Below, in pieces: positions 44,564 to 54,180 of a stretch of DNA of 64,000 nucleotides. Under the pieces are notes generated by a model. The model made no database searches and was not told the DNA's origin. It was given only the letters and a program-made list of their open reading frames with translations. Source of the stretch: CAYQLY01 sp964418605 (GTDB lineage: Bacteria; Bacteroidota; Bacteroidia; Cytophagales; Cyclobacteriaceae); contig CAYQLY010000003.1 of the NCBI GenBank assembly GCA_964418605.1, forward strand, positions 221,765 through 285,764, given 5' to 3'. The translations under genes were made by a program, and so were the position numbers. How positions within the stretch are numbered: position 1 is the first letter of the stretch; every line of letters starts with the position of its first letter.

Positions 44564-45229
44564 ATGAGAAAGCTCATATCAGGCAGCTGGAAAATAGGCA
44601 CTATTCTGCTGCTTATATACACCATCATAGGCGGATTGCTTTTTGAAGTTCCACGAAAAAATATTTTAAATGAAACGATTCGCTTACTTTACTTTCATGT
44701 GCCTATGTGGTTTGGGATGATTATCCTACTTACCATTTCTGTATTTTTCTCCATTAAATATTTGGTAAATCGTCAAAAAAAATTTGATTGTTTAGCTATT
44801 GAATTTGCCAATATTGGAATAACGTTTGGTATTCTGGGTATAACTACAGGAATGATTTGGGCTACCTATACATGGGGGTCTCCTTGGCATGGGGATCCAA
44901 AAGAAAATGCAACAGCTATATCTTTGCTCATCTACACCGCTTATTTTATTCTTCGAAAGTCAATTGATGATAAAGAACAACAAGCAAAAATTAGCGCCAT
45001 CTACAATATATTCGCATTCTCTACACTTATTCCTTTGCTATTTGTACTTCCGCGACTAACAGATTCTCTACATCCCGGAAATGGCGGAAACCCGGGATTT
45101 AATTCATACGATTTAGATGATCGCATGCGTTTAGTATTCTATCCTGCCGTTATCGGCTGGACTTCTTTAGGAATATGGCTAGCTTTATTAAATACAAAAA
45201 TTAATTTACTTAATCAAAATGAAAATTAA
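44564..45229 (+). CDS. ccmC: Heme exporter/cytochrome c assembly protein CcmC (CcsA-like)
   Basis: About six transmembrane helices over 221 residues from ATG 44564; an in-frame TTG at 44540 would overlap ccmB. Histidine-containing LLYFHVPMWFGM and the tryptophan-rich WATYTWGSPWHGDPKENAT (about residues 95-115) form the heme-binding WWD-type region. Together with CcmE it loads heme. The start is 12 bases after the ccmB stop. Confidence 0.92.
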   Translation: MRKLISGSWKIGTILLLIYTIIGGLLFEVPRKNILNETIRLLYFHVPMWFGMIILLTISVFFSIKYLVNRQKKFDCLAIEFANIGITFGILGITTGMIWATYTWGSPWHGDPKENATAISLLIYTAYFILRKSIDDKEQQAKISAIYNIFAFSTLIPLLFVLPRLTDSLHPGNGGNPGFNSYDLDDRMRLVFYPAVIGWTSLGIWLALLNTKINLLNQNEN

Positions 45230-45464
45230 ACGAAATATATTCAAAAAAATAGGTATTCTATTCTTATTCATAGGATTGCACCCTCTCTATGCCCAAAGCC
45301 CTGACCACGTTGAGATGGCTGATAACTTTAGAGGAGAAGGAAAAATATATATTGTAATAGGTATAATATTATTAATTCTAACAGGGTTTTTCTTATACCT
45401 ATTCCGAACGGAGCAAAGACTTAAAAAATTAGAAAAGAAAAAAAATACTAAAGTTAACATATGA
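45219..45464 (+). CDS. ccmD: CcmD-like small membrane protein
   Basis: 81 residues with a signal-like hydrophobic N-terminus (FKKIGILFLFIGLHPLYAQS), a short periplasmic part, one transmembrane helix (about 42-60) and a charged tail RTEQRLKKLEKKKN. Position between ccmC and ccmE, with overlaps on both sides, and this topology fit CcmD, which releases holo-CcmE from CcmC. It is longer than enterobacterial CcmD. Confidence 0.75.
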   Translation: MKIKRNIFKKIGILFLFIGLHPLYAQSPDHVEMADNFRGEGKIYIVIGIILLILTGFFLYLFRTEQRLKKLEKKKNTKVNI

Positions 45465-45883
45465 AAAAAACATATATTATTGCTATCCTCGTCATAGCAG
45501 CAGCTATCGCACTGATTATATCAACAGCAGGTGATGCCAGTACGTATGTCACCTTTCAAGAAGCTAAAAAAATGAGTAAAGAAGGAAATCATGATAAAAT
45601 ACATATTGTAGGAAAACTTCCTAAAAATAAAGATGGTATAATCGAAGGATTAGAGCTTAGCGAAGATCATTTGAGTTTTTCTTTTTTACTTGTAGATCAA
45701 AATAATGAATCACAACGGGTATTTTATTACGAACCTATTCCTGTCGATTTTCACAAATCCGAACAAATTGTAATCATCGGATCATACAAAAAAGATAAAT
45801 TTATTGCTAAGAAGATTCTCTTAAAATGTCCTTCAAAATACCAAAATGAGAAACTGCAACAAGCTATTATTTTACTTCTTTAA
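45461..45883 (+). CDS. ccmE: CcmE heme chaperone, CxxxY type
   Basis: Periplasmic heme chaperone anchored by one N-terminal helix (about 4-21). The OB-fold core runs from FQEAKKMSKEGNHDKIHIVGKL to EQIVIIGSYKKDKFIAKKILLKCPSKYQNE. The usual heme-binding HxxxY is CxxxY (C123, Y127), the variant known from archaea and Desulfovibrio. The gene overlaps ccmD by four bases and the convergent MFS gene by 17. ccmF, ccmG and ccmH are not in the window. Confidence 0.9.
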   Translation: MKKTYIIAILVIAAAIALIISTAGDASTYVTFQEAKKMSKEGNHDKIHIVGKLPKNKDGIIEGLELSEDHLSFSFLLVDQNNESQRVFYYEPIPVDFHKSEQIVIIGSYKKDKFIAKKILLKCPSKYQNEKLQQAIILLL

Positions 45884-47084
45884 TTTGCATAGACAAAAGA
45901 ATACAAACCAGCAATGCAGCCAAAGAAATAAATCCAACGGTTTGAAAGTTCATTAATTGTTTATACTGATTTTCTCGAACAATATGACCAGCTATAAACG
46001 ATCCAAATCCTGCAGCCATATGTTGAAAAGCTGAACTGATAGTCATAAAAGATCCTCTTCGTTCCAGCTCAACACTCGACGTAACCAAAGCCATAGCAGG
46101 AACATAACGAGCACCATTACATATAAACAAAACTGTTGTAACAATTAAAGCAACCCATAATGAAACTGGTGGCAGATTGGTAATACTAAGTAGTGGAATA
46201 ACAGAAATAGTAGCTATCACAACAAACACAAGCGATTTATTATACTTATCACTCAAACGACCCACAAGGCGAGACGTAAAAAACGTAAACAACCCACCAG
46301 TAAAATAAATATAAGGCAACTCTAACTCAGTAAGTTTAACATTAGCAACCATGTATTTTGCGATAAACGGAACAACACAAAATCCACTGAAGTTGAGCAT
46401 AATAACCAATCCCAATGCCATCAATTGATTACGATTAGTAAAAACAGCTTTAAGAAGTCGAAAGGGATCATGAGTTACTTTTTTTGTATTGACTAAGTGA
46501 CCTTTAATTGATGGGAGATACATCCAGCCCATCCACAAAATACCAACGCATAAAATAGCTAAAAAAAGAAAAGGAGCATGCCAACTAAACAGATTAGCAA
46601 AATATAATCCGAGAGGAATTCCAACTACTGATGCTACTGAAAAAGCAGACATAACAATGCCAATAGCTTTGCCGCGCCGTTCAATAGGTATGACATCAGC
46701 AATAAAAGAATACACCATCGCACTAAGTATACCCCCAAACAAGCCTGTAAAAATTCGGGCCGCCATTAATAACTCATACGTTGGAGCAATGGCACATAAA
46801 AATGTACCTCCTGAGAATCCAATAAATAAAACAAGTAATGCTGTTTTTCGATCTACCCGATCAATAAAAATGGAAGCTATCAAACCAAAAATACTCGCAC
46901 TAAATGTATAAACAGATACTAATAAACCAAACTGCTTTGGTGTAAGATCAAAAGCATGGCTTAGCTTAGGGCCTAATGGCATCATGATCACGAAATCGAT
47001 CATGTTCACAAACTGAATAGCTGCGAGTATAAATAGTACAACCCCCTCCTTTGATTTTCCAGGCAACTGAGAAACACTCACCAC
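45867..47084 (-). CDS. MFS transporter
   Basis: 405 residues, about 12 transmembrane helices. The loop signature YTFSASIFGLIASIFIDRVDRKTALL carries the MFS motif A (about residues 50-75), and TGLFGGILSAMVYSFIADVIPIERRGKAIGIVMSAFSVASVVGIPLG motif B/C. It resembles drug/sugar efflux permeases of the DHA1 type. Substrate unknown. ndk lies 12 bases upstream on the same strand, so they may be co-transcribed. Confidence 0.9.
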   Translation of the reverse strand: MVSVSQLPGKSKEGVVLFILAAIQFVNMIDFVIMMPLGPKLSHAFDLTPKQFGLLVSVYTFSASIFGLIASIFIDRVDRKTALLVLFIGFSGGTFLCAIAPTYELLMAARIFTGLFGGILSAMVYSFIADVIPIERRGKAIGIVMSAFSVASVVGIPLGLYFANLFSWHAPFLFLAILCVGILWMGWMYLPSIKGHLVNTKKVTHDPFRLLKAVFTNRNQLMALGLVIMLNFSGFCVVPFIAKYMVANVKLTELELPYIYFTGGLFTFFTSRLVGRLSDKYNKSLVFVVIATISVIPLLSITNLPPVSLWVALIVTTVLFICNGARYVPAMALVTSSVELERRGSFMTISSAFQHMAAGFGSFIAGHIVRENQYKQLMNFQTVGFISLAALLVCILLSMQIKEVK

Positions 47085-47096
47085 TTATCGTATGTA

Positions 47097-47519
47097 TTAA
47101 TTATATTTTTCTAATGTAGCAAAAAAGAAAGCTGATTCAATAGCTGCATTTTCATCCGAATCAGAACCATGAATAGCATTAGCTTCAATCGATTTTGCAA
47201 ATAGCTTACGAATAGTTCCTTCTTCAGCCTGAGCAGGATTAGTAGCCCCAATAAGTTTGCGAAAATCAGCTACGGCATTCCCTTTTTCTAAAGTTAATGC
47301 AACAATACAACCGGATGACATATACTTACAAAGATCCTGATAAAATGGTCGTTCTTTATGGATTGCATAAAACCGCATAGCTTGTTCCAAGGTAAGCTTG
47401 GTCAACTTCATTGCTGTAATTTTAAATCCTGCGCTCTCAATATGCTTCAAAATAGCACCTGTATGACCGGCCTGATAGGCATCGGGCTTTACCATACTAA
47501 ACGTTACATGTCCTGACAT
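47097..47519 (-). CDS. ndk: Nucleoside diphosphate kinase
   Basis: Balances nucleoside triphosphates. [18 protein letters not shown] at the N-terminus and the active-site His in [11 protein letters not shown] (about residues 114-124) are diagnostic; 140 residues is typical. A TAACTTTG box lies 21 bases before the ATG. Confidence 0.97.
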   Translation of the reverse strand: MSGHVTFSMVKPDAYQAGHTGAILKHIESAGFKITAMKLTKLTLEQAMRFYAIHKERPFYQDLCKYMSSGCIVALTLEKGNAVADFRKLIGATNPAQAEEGTIRKLFAKSIEANAIHGSDSDENAAIESAFFFATLEKYN

Positions 47520-47540
47520 AATTTTTATTTAAATAAGGTG

Positions 47541-47548
47541 CAAAGTTA
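47541..47548 (-). promoter_or_regulatory. Putative -7 promoter element for ndk
   Basis: Minus-strand TAACTTTG, 21 bases before the start. Confidence 0.5.
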
Positions 47549-47665
47549 ATGGATTATAATATCATTTAACCACTCTACTTAAAACTATCATTTTTATGTG
47601 CTCTTATTTTAATTATATATGTTTTATTAGTGAGCGAGAAGGGCTAAAGAATAAAACAATTTTCA

Positions 47666-49888
47666 TTAACAAATTTTAAGCTTGGCAAAACTCAAGAGTA
47701 ATAGTTTTTCACCATGATCATCAAAAAAAATCTTTGCTTTTTTATCAGAGCTATTCACATCCATCTCTTTAACTGTTCCAAACCCAAACTTCTGATGCTC
47801 TACACGCATACCAATTGCTAATTGAGATATGTCGCTGGGTTGAAAATTAGGAGAAGGCACATATGTCGTTATTACTTTCTTTTTAGAAATTAAATTTTTA
47901 GAAAACCCATTTGAAGATGAGGATTGAATAAAAGAAGATTTAGAAACAGACTGCTGCAAACATGTTGGATCTATTTCCGATAAAAAACGACTTGGATCAC
48001 AATTAAACAATCTCCCAAATCGGTACCGTGTAAGAGCATAAGATAAATTTAAATTTTCTTGTGCTCGTGTCATAGCTACATAAAATAATCTTCGTTCTTC
48101 TTCCAGATCAGCTCGACTGGAAAGCATCATCTGAGAAGGAAAAAGATCTTCTTCTAAGCCTACAATATAAACTTGTTTAAATTCCAAACCCTTCGCTGCA
48201 TGAACGGTCATTAGTGTAACTCTGCTTTCTTGATTTTTATCATCATCTAGCATGTCTGTTAACAAAGAAACCTCTTGTAAAAACGCCCCTAACGACAGGT
48301 CGGCTATATCAGGCTGATCAACAAATTCTTTAATCGCATTAAGTAACTCATGCACATTTTCATAACGAGATAACCCCTCTACCGTCTTATCATCGTAGAG
48401 TTCTTTTAATAATCCTGAATGCTTAGCAATATACGTTGCTGCATCAAACGCATTTTTTTCCTGAGCCGTAATGGTAAAATTTTTAATTAAAACAACAAAA
48501 GCTTGAATAGCTTCAGCTGCCCGCGGAGATACAAAATGAGAGCTATTGACTAACACATCCCATAAAGACATGCCTTGCTCATAGGCTGCCACTCGTATTT
48601 TATCAATCGTCGTATCGCCAATACCTCGCTTAGGCAAGTTAATGATACGCTTAAATGATTCTTCATCATTAGGATTTAGTGTAAATCGGATATAAGCCAA
48701 TATATCTTTAATTTCTTTACGTTGATAAAATGAAAGTCCACCAACCACTTTATAGGAAATATTAGCACGACGCAAGGCCTCTTCAAACGATCGTGATTGA
48801 TAATTGGTACGGTACAAAATTGCAAAATCATGATTTTGCAATTGCCTATTAACTTTACTTTCAAAAATAGAATGCACTACTAAACGTCCTTCTTCATTAT
48901 CCGATGTGGCACGGATAACCTGAATAGGGTCGCCAGCAGGATTATCTGTCCAGATTACTTTTTTAAGTTGTCCTTTGTTTTTATCGATCACCGAGTTAGC
49001 AGCTTTAACAATTGTTTTAGTAGAACGGTAGTTTTGTTCCAGCTTAGTGATGTATAAATCGGGATAGTCTCTTTCAAAATGTAAAATATTTTGTATATCT
49101 GCCCCACGAAAAGCATAAATGCTTTGTGCATCATCTCCAACGACACATATGTTTTGATGTCTGGCCGCTAATTTTTTTGTAATGGTATATTGAGAGATAT
49201 TCGTATCTTGAAACTCATCCACTAAAACATACTGAAAAATATGTTGATACTTATTCAATACATCTATATGATTTTTGAATAACAGATGCGTATTGAATAA
49301 AATATCATCAAAATCCATAGCTCCTGACTTAAAACAACGCTCCTGATATATTTTATAGATTTTACCTATTTCCGGTCGCATGGCTGTTTGATCATCTGCT
49401 AAAAAACTTGGATTAGCTAAATAATCGTCAACAGATATCAATGCATTTTTAGCTCCAGAGATACGTGCTAGTACAGAAGAGGGCTTATAGACTTTATCAT
49501 CCAGGTTTAATTCTTTTACAATAGACTTAATCAATGATTTTGAATCTTCCATATCATAAATCGTAAAGTTATAAGGATAGCCAATCTTAGCCGCTTCAAC
49601 ACGTAATATGCGTGCAAAAACAGAATGGAATGTACCCATCCATATGTTTTTAGCTTCTGTGCCAACAATAGCTTCTATACGCCGACGCATTTCGGAAGCC
49701 GCCTTATTCGTAAACGTAAGCGCCAAAATATGAAACGGATCTACCCGTTTTTCTTGAATCAAATAGGCTATACGATATGTGAGCACACGTGTTTTACCAG
49801 AACCTGCCCCAGCAATAACCATGACAGGGCCCTCCGTATGGCACACTGCTTCTTTCTGCGCTTCATTAAGTGAATCTAAAAAACTCAT
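47666..49888 (-). CDS. uvrD: ATP-dependent DNA helicase, UvrD/PcrA type
   Basis: 3'-5' superfamily 1A helicase for repair and replication restart. Motifs in order: LNEAQKEAV (Q), GAGSGKTRVL (I), ALTFTNKAASEMRRR (Ia), DEFQDTN (II), DDAQSIYAFRGA (III), LEQNYRST (IV), VTLMTVHAAKGLEF (V) and FYVAMTRAQENL (VI). The C-terminus ends in a Tudor-like part (IGMRVEHQKFGFGTVKEMD). Length 740 is normal. Monocistronic by position. Confidence 0.95.
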   Translation of the reverse strand: MSFLDSLNEAQKEAVCHTEGPVMVIAGAGSGKTRVLTYRIAYLIQEKRVDPFHILALTFTNKAASEMRRRIEAIVGTEAKNIWMGTFHSVFARILRVEAAKIGYPYNFTIYDMEDSKSLIKSIVKELNLDDKVYKPSSVLARISGAKNALISVDDYLANPSFLADDQTAMRPEIGKIYKIYQERCFKSGAMDFDDILFNTHLLFKNHIDVLNKYQHIFQYVLVDEFQDTNISQYTITKKLAARHQNICVVGDDAQSIYAFRGADIQNILHFERDYPDLYITKLEQNYRSTKTIVKAANSVIDKNKGQLKKVIWTDNPAGDPIQVIRATSDNEEGRLVVHSIFESKVNRQLQNHDFAILYRTNYQSRSFEEALRRANISYKVVGGLSFYQRKEIKDILAYIRFTLNPNDEESFKRIINLPKRGIGDTTIDKIRVAAYEQGMSLWDVLVNSSHFVSPRAAEAIQAFVVLIKNFTITAQEKNAFDAATYIAKHSGLLKELYDDKTVEGLSRYENVHELLNAIKEFVDQPDIADLSLGAFLQEVSLLTDMLDDDKNQESRVTLMTVHAAKGLEFKQVYIVGLEEDLFPSQMMLSSRADLEEERRLFYVAMTRAQENLNLSYALTRYRFGRLFNCDPSRFLSEIDPTCLQQSVSKSSFIQSSSSNGFSKNLISKKKVITTYVPSPNFQPSDISQLAIGMRVEHQKFGFGTVKEMDVNSSDKKAKIFFDDHGEKLLLLSFAKLKIC

Positions 49889-50021
49889 GCTATTTTATTA
49901 CCTAATTAATAATGTCCTAAAATTAAGATTATCGCTATTATTTCTTATACTTATTTAGTAAAAATATTCCATCTATCCTAAAACTTAGACGTAATTTTAC
50001 AACAAAGATGACCTTATAGCT

Positions 50022-50585
50022 ATGATGATCATTGATAATATATATATACATGATGATATAAAAGAGAGATTTTTTGTTTGCCAACTGGATAAATGCAAGG
50101 GGGCTTGTTGTATAGAAGGCGATGCGGGCGCTCCGTTGGAAAAAGAAGAGTTAGCTATACTAGAAGAAATATATCCAAAAATAAAATCATTTCTCGATCC
50201 TAAAGGGATAAAAGATATTGAAAAGCAAGGGTACTATGTTCAAGAAGAAGATGGGTCCTATTCCACTCCAACTATCAAAGGCCGTGAATGCGCCTATGCT
50301 ATTTATGACAATGGGGTTCTTCAATGTGGGATTGAAAAAGCATATTTAGCAGGTAAAATCGATTTTAAAAAACCTATTTCATGTCATCTATACCCTATTC
50401 GCATTACACGCCAACAAACACATGAAGTACTAGCTTATGACAAATGGGAAATTTGCAAGCCGGCCTGTCTAAATGGTAAAAATCTAGGAGTCCCTTTATA
50501 TCAATTCTTAAAAGATCCGTTGATACGGAAGTATGGAAAGACGTGGTATAAAAAACTAATAGATATTATAAAATCTAGCGTATAA
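50022..50585 (+). CDS. DUF3109-type cysteine-rich protein
   Basis: 187 residues with conserved cysteines in [48 protein letters not shown] and [11 protein letters not shown]: ten in all, arranged like the YkgJ/DUF3109 putative zinc- or iron-chelating family. No signal peptide, so cytoplasmic. Function unknown in the family. It follows the divergent uvrD region and has its own start at ATG 50022. Confidence 0.85.
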   Translation: MMIIDNIYIHDDIKERFFVCQLDKCKGACCIEGDAGAPLEKEELAILEEIYPKIKSFLDPKGIKDIEKQGYYVQEEDGSYSTPTIKGRECAYAIYDNGVLQCGIEKAYLAGKIDFKKPISCHLYPIRITRQQTHEVLAYDKWEICKPACLNGKNLGVPLYQFLKDPLIRKYGKTWYKKLIDIIKSSV

Positions 50586-50649
50586 TGTATAAATTCAGCA
50601 TCACTACAAACGATTTAAAATAAAACTTCAAATTAGTCAAAATAAAAAA

Positions 50650-52284
50650 ATGAGAAAAAAATTTATTATTTATTCATCGGCGATTACTTTGCTTATGTTA
50701 GGAATAAGCCTATTATGGAAGCCTCTACTATGGGGCTTTATAGTTATTGCCCCCCTAATAATTTTAGGCATCTATGATCTATTACAAAAAAAACACAGCA
50801 TAGTAAGAAATTATCCCATTATCGGACGTTTACGTTTCCTAATGGAAGAGATTCGACCTAAATTCTATCAATACTTTATAGAAAGTGATACAGATGGAAG
50901 TCCATTCAACAGACTAAACCGAAGTGTCATCTATCAACGTGCAAAAATGGGAAATGATACCAATCCATTCGGAACACAGCTCGATGTATACCAACCAGGA
51001 TACGAATGGCTTAACCATAGTATTAAGGCTATTGATCACAACAAATTAAATGAAGATCCACGAGTACATGTAGGTGGCCCTGCTTGCAAACAACCCTATT
51101 CAGCAAGTATATTCAACATCTCAGCTATGAGCTTTGGTTCATTAAGTAAAAATGCTGTTCTTGCTCTGAATGCAGGTGCAAAAATTGGAAACTTTGCACA
51201 CAACACAGGCGAAGGAGGATTAAGTGATTACCATTTAGAACCAGGGGGTGATATCATTTGGCAAATAGGTACAGGTTATTTTAGTTGCCGTCATACAGAC
51301 GGTACTTTCAATTTTGAAGCTTTTACAGAAAGAGCTATTCTGCCACAGGTAAAAATGATCGAGATTAAATTATCTCAAGGCGCAAAACCAGGACATGGGG
51401 GGATTCTACCAGCTAAAAAAGTTACAGATGAGATTGCAAAAATTCGTTTAGTCGAAAAAAATAAAGATGTTTTTTCTCCTCCTTCACATAGTGCTTTTTC
51501 TACTCCTTTAGAAATGTTGTCTTTTATTCAGAAACTCCGAGACTTATCAGGAGGGAAGCCCATTGGATTTAAGTTATGCGTAGGACACAAAAGCGAATTC
51601 ATTTCTATTTGCAAGGCAATGATCGAAACAAGTATTTATCCAGATTTCATCACTATAGATGGAGGTGAAGGTGGGACAGGCGCCGCACCTTTGGAATTTT
51701 CCAACTCTGTAGGAATGCCTTTGCGTGAAGCTTTAGCATTTGTCTATAACACCTTAGTTGGATTCAATATCAAAGAACATATTAAGATCATTGCATCTGG
51801 TAAAGTAGCTACTGGATTTGATCTAGTAAAAAATTTAGCATTAGGAGCAGACATGTGTAACAGCGCCAGAGGAATGATGTTTGCATTAGGCTGTATTCAA
51901 GCATTAAAATGCAATCAAAATACTTGCCCTGTTGGTGTAGCTACACAAGATAAAAACTTAATGAAAGGACTAGTTGTAGAAGATAAAAAAGTACGCGTAG
52001 CAAACTTTCACAAAAAAACAGTAGGCACTGCTGTAGAAATGCTAGGAGCAGCAGGACTAAGCCATACAAACCGCATCAATCGTTCTCATATTCATCGGAG
52101 AATATCTTTTAATCTTGTACAAAGCTATTTAGATATTTACCCTTACATCCCGGCAGGCTGTTTATTAAAGAAAGAGGCTTGGCCAAATTCCTATGAACTG
52201 TTAATGTCCGTAAGCGAAAGTAATTCTTTTGTCTCCAATTTTGAGAAAGTAGACTGGTTCAGCTCTAGTTTACCTAGAAGTTAA
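50650..52284 (+). CDS. Membrane-anchored FMN glutamate-synthase-domain protein
   Basis: Two N-terminal hydrophobic segments (about 5-45), then a GltB-type FMN barrel: FNISAMSFGSLSKNAVLALN, NTGEGGLSDYH, WQIGTGYFSCR, FITIDGGEGGTGAAPLEF, NSARGMMFALGCIQALKCNQNTCPVG (cysteines that bind a 3Fe-4S cluster in GltS). It lacks the glutaminase domain and C-terminal beta-helix, so it is the stand-alone glutamate-synthase-like family with no proven role. Rhomboid follows after 24 bases. Confidence 0.88.
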   Translation: MRKKFIIYSSAITLLMLGISLLWKPLLWGFIVIAPLIILGIYDLLQKKHSIVRNYPIIGRLRFLMEEIRPKFYQYFIESDTDGSPFNRLNRSVIYQRAKMGNDTNPFGTQLDVYQPGYEWLNHSIKAIDHNKLNEDPRVHVGGPACKQPYSASIFNISAMSFGSLSKNAVLALNAGAKIGNFAHNTGEGGLSDYHLEPGGDIIWQIGTGYFSCRHTDGTFNFEAFTERAILPQVKMIEIKLSQGAKPGHGGILPAKKVTDEIAKIRLVEKNKDVFSPPSHSAFSTPLEMLSFIQKLRDLSGGKPIGFKLCVGHKSEFISICKAMIETSIYPDFITIDGGEGGTGAAPLEFSNSVGMPLREALAFVYNTLVGFNIKEHIKIIASGKVATGFDLVKNLALGADMCNSARGMMFALGCIQALKCNQNTCPVGVATQDKNLMKGLVVEDKKVRVANFHKKTVGTAVEMLGAAGLSHTNRINRSHIHRRISFNLVQSYLDIYPYIPAGCLLKKEAWPNSYELLMSVSESNSFVSNFEKVDWFSSSLPRS

Positions 52285-52308
52285 TCTGTAACATTAAACT
52301 CACCTAAA

Positions 52309-52926
52309 ATGAAAAATATACTTTATTTTTTAACACCTCACAAAAAATATTTTATAACACCACTCATTATTTATATAAATACACTAGTCTTTATAAGTAT
52401 GGTTGTCATGGGTCTAGGCTTTGGAAATTTTAGCGGAGAAAGTCTATTATACTGGGGAGCAAATTTCAAACCACTCACTATTGATCATGGGCAATGGTGG
52501 AGACTTTTAACAAGCACATTCTTACATGGTGGAATTTTACACATTTTTTTCAACATGTATGGATTAATATCTGTCGGTATTTTTTTAGAACCAGTCATTG
52601 GAAGCATAAGGTACGGATTAGCTTACATCGCAACAGGGCTATTGGCAAGTTGTGCAAGCATTTGGTGGCATACTCATGCCGTTATTAGTGTTGGGGCATC
52701 AGGAGCTATTTTTGGACTTTATGGTTTATTCTTAGTATTACTTATAAAAAATGTATTTACTCCTGAATTCAAAAAAATAGTTTTAAAGAATACGCTTATT
52801 TTTATAGGCTTCAGCTTAGCCATGGGCGCCTCAGGTGGAATTGATAATGCTGCCCATATTGGAGGATTATTAAGTGGACTTATAATTGGACTTTTAGTAT
52901 ACTATGTACCAAAACCAACAAAATAA
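52309..52926 (+). CDS. Rhomboid-family intramembrane serine protease
   Basis: Six to seven transmembrane helices in 205 residues. Catalytic Ser in VGASGAIFGLYG (about residues 128-139) and His in NAAHIGGLLSG (about 184-190), plus the HGGILHIFFNMYGL loop with H and N. Cleaves membrane proteins; substrate unknown. The next gene up is the FMN-barrel protein, same strand. Confidence 0.92.
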   Translation: MKNILYFLTPHKKYFITPLIIYINTLVFISMVVMGLGFGNFSGESLLYWGANFKPLTIDHGQWWRLLTSTFLHGGILHIFFNMYGLISVGIFLEPVIGSIRYGLAYIATGLLASCASIWWHTHAVISVGASGAIFGLYGLFLVLLIKNVFTPEFKKIVLKNTLIFIGFSLAMGASGGIDNAAHIGGLLSGLIIGLLVYYVPKPTK

Positions 52927-52949
52927 AAATCTAAGAGAAAAGTTTATTC

Positions 52950-52980
52950 TTGGTTTTTCGACTAAAAGTATATAAATTTA
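52950..52980 (+). promoter_or_regulatory. Putative promoter for the secreted repeat protein
   Basis: TTG at 52950-52952, 20 bases, TAAATTTA at 52973-52980; ATG 17 bases later at 52998. This supports 52998 over an upstream in-frame GTG/ATG-like codon. Confidence 0.5.
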
Positions 52981-52997
52981 CTAAAATCAAAACAGAT

Positions 52998-53651
52998 ATG
53001 AAAAAAGCGATTTTAATTATAAATATAGGTCTTATATTATCTATTCAAGTCATGGCGCAAGAAGGCACATGGAAAATAATAAAAGGGCAAAATTTAGACA
53101 ATGCATCTTATACTGGTAAAGTTAACATAGAAAAAACAGGCAATACATATGACTTACTGTGGGAAACTTCTGTAGGAAATAGCAAAGGCATAGGCTTACT
53201 CTATGACAATGATTTATATGTCGGATTTGGTTCTGATCAATTTGGATATGGCGTAGTTGTTTATGATATTAAATCAGATGGAACATTAGATGGAAAATGG
53301 GCTGGGAATAATATGGGAGGCACAATAGGCTCTGAAAAAATAACATCTTCTACTGCTAAAGATTTAGATGGCACATATACTATTCAAGGCACTTATCCAA
53401 ACTCTAAATCCTATACAGGGTCTATTAGCATTAAAAAAACAGGAACAACCTATCAATGCGAATGGAGCGTAGGTACAGTAACTTATAAAGGCGTAGGACT
53501 AGTGGAGAATAATCGATTTGTCGTAGGTTATGGCGTTACAGGTAATACGTATGGTATCGTTAAATATACATTGAGTAAAAACAAAGCAAATGGGATCTGG
53601 ACATTTGCTAATGCAGCGAACACAGGCATAGAAAATATTGAAAAACAATAA
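52998..53651 (+). CDS. Secreted protein with two tandem beta repeats
   Basis: Signal peptide to VMAQ (about residue 20). Then two copies of a ~85-residue unit: SYTGKVNIEKTGNTYDLLWET...GIGLLYDNDLYVGFG and SYTGSISIKKTGTTYQCEWSV...GVGLVENNRFVVGYG. Each is strand-rich with aromatic end points. No catalytic motif. Exported, probably periplasmic or surface. ATG 52998 gives a normal signal peptide. A terminator follows. Function unknown. Confidence 0.75.
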   Translation: MKKAILIINIGLILSIQVMAQEGTWKIIKGQNLDNASYTGKVNIEKTGNTYDLLWETSVGNSKGIGLLYDNDLYVGFGSDQFGYGVVVYDIKSDGTLDGKWAGNNMGGTIGSEKITSSTAKDLDGTYTIQGTYPNSKSYTGSISIKKTGTTYQCEWSVGTVTYKGVGLVENNRFVVGYGVTGNTYGIVKYTLSKNKANGIWTFANAANTGIENIEKQ

Positions 53652-53675
53652 AATTCTAGTTTTATATACCCATCT

Positions 53676-53707
53676 AATAGCGATTTTGATAAAAATCGCT
53701 ATTTTTG
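53676..53707 (+). terminator. Rho-independent terminator
   Basis: Stem AATAGCGATTTT/AAAATCGCTATT, loop GATA, followed by T-rich sequence. It ends the repeat-protein transcript just before the Cys-rich gene. Confidence 0.85.
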
Positions 53708-53710
53708 TTT

Positions 53711-54109
53711 ATGTTAAAAGCTATTTTACATAGCATCCTAGGGCTTAGTCTAGCGAGTTTAGTAGTTAGTAAGGGCGGGCTTTGTTTAAGCTCGCATGCA
53801 AATCAACCAACCCATTCCTCTATTCATAGCGAGATGAGTTGCTGTAGTTCTTCTTCCAACTCTGAAAAAAAAGAAACTACAACAGATGTATGTTGCAAAA
53901 AAGAAGATAATTTCACTAAAAATACATTTTCATTTATTCTAAAAACCACTGCAAAAAATGCAGTCAAAAAAATTTTATTCCCATTTTATAGCCCATCTTA
54001 CTTAAGTTTATCATTTATTCATTACACCGCAAAAAAAGTTAACACATCTCCTCCTCCACTCAAAATCAGTAAAGAAATTATATCCCTTTTACAACGCTTA
54101 CGACTATAG
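53711..54109 (+). CDS. Small protein with two CC motifs next to a TonB receptor
   Basis: 132 residues from ATG 53711. A hydrophobic N-terminus (ILHSILGLSLASLVVSKGGLCLSS), then a Ser/His segment with MSCCSSSS and DVCCKKED at about residues 45-70, then a basic C-terminal part. The paired cysteines and histidines could bind a metal such as copper or zinc. It lies 45 bases upstream of a TonB-dependent receptor in the same direction, so they are likely co-expressed. Not a recognised family. Confidence 0.6.
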   Translation: MLKAILHSILGLSLASLVVSKGGLCLSSHANQPTHSSIHSEMSCCSSSSNSEKKETTTDVCCKKEDNFTKNTFSFILKTTAKNAVKKILFPFYSPSYLSLSFIHYTAKKVNTSPPPLKISKEIISLLQRLRL

Positions 54110-54180
54110 TATAATAGATTAATTTATCAATACTCTTTTTCAAAAAAGACAAATTGCTTTTTATTATTTCTTTATATTAT

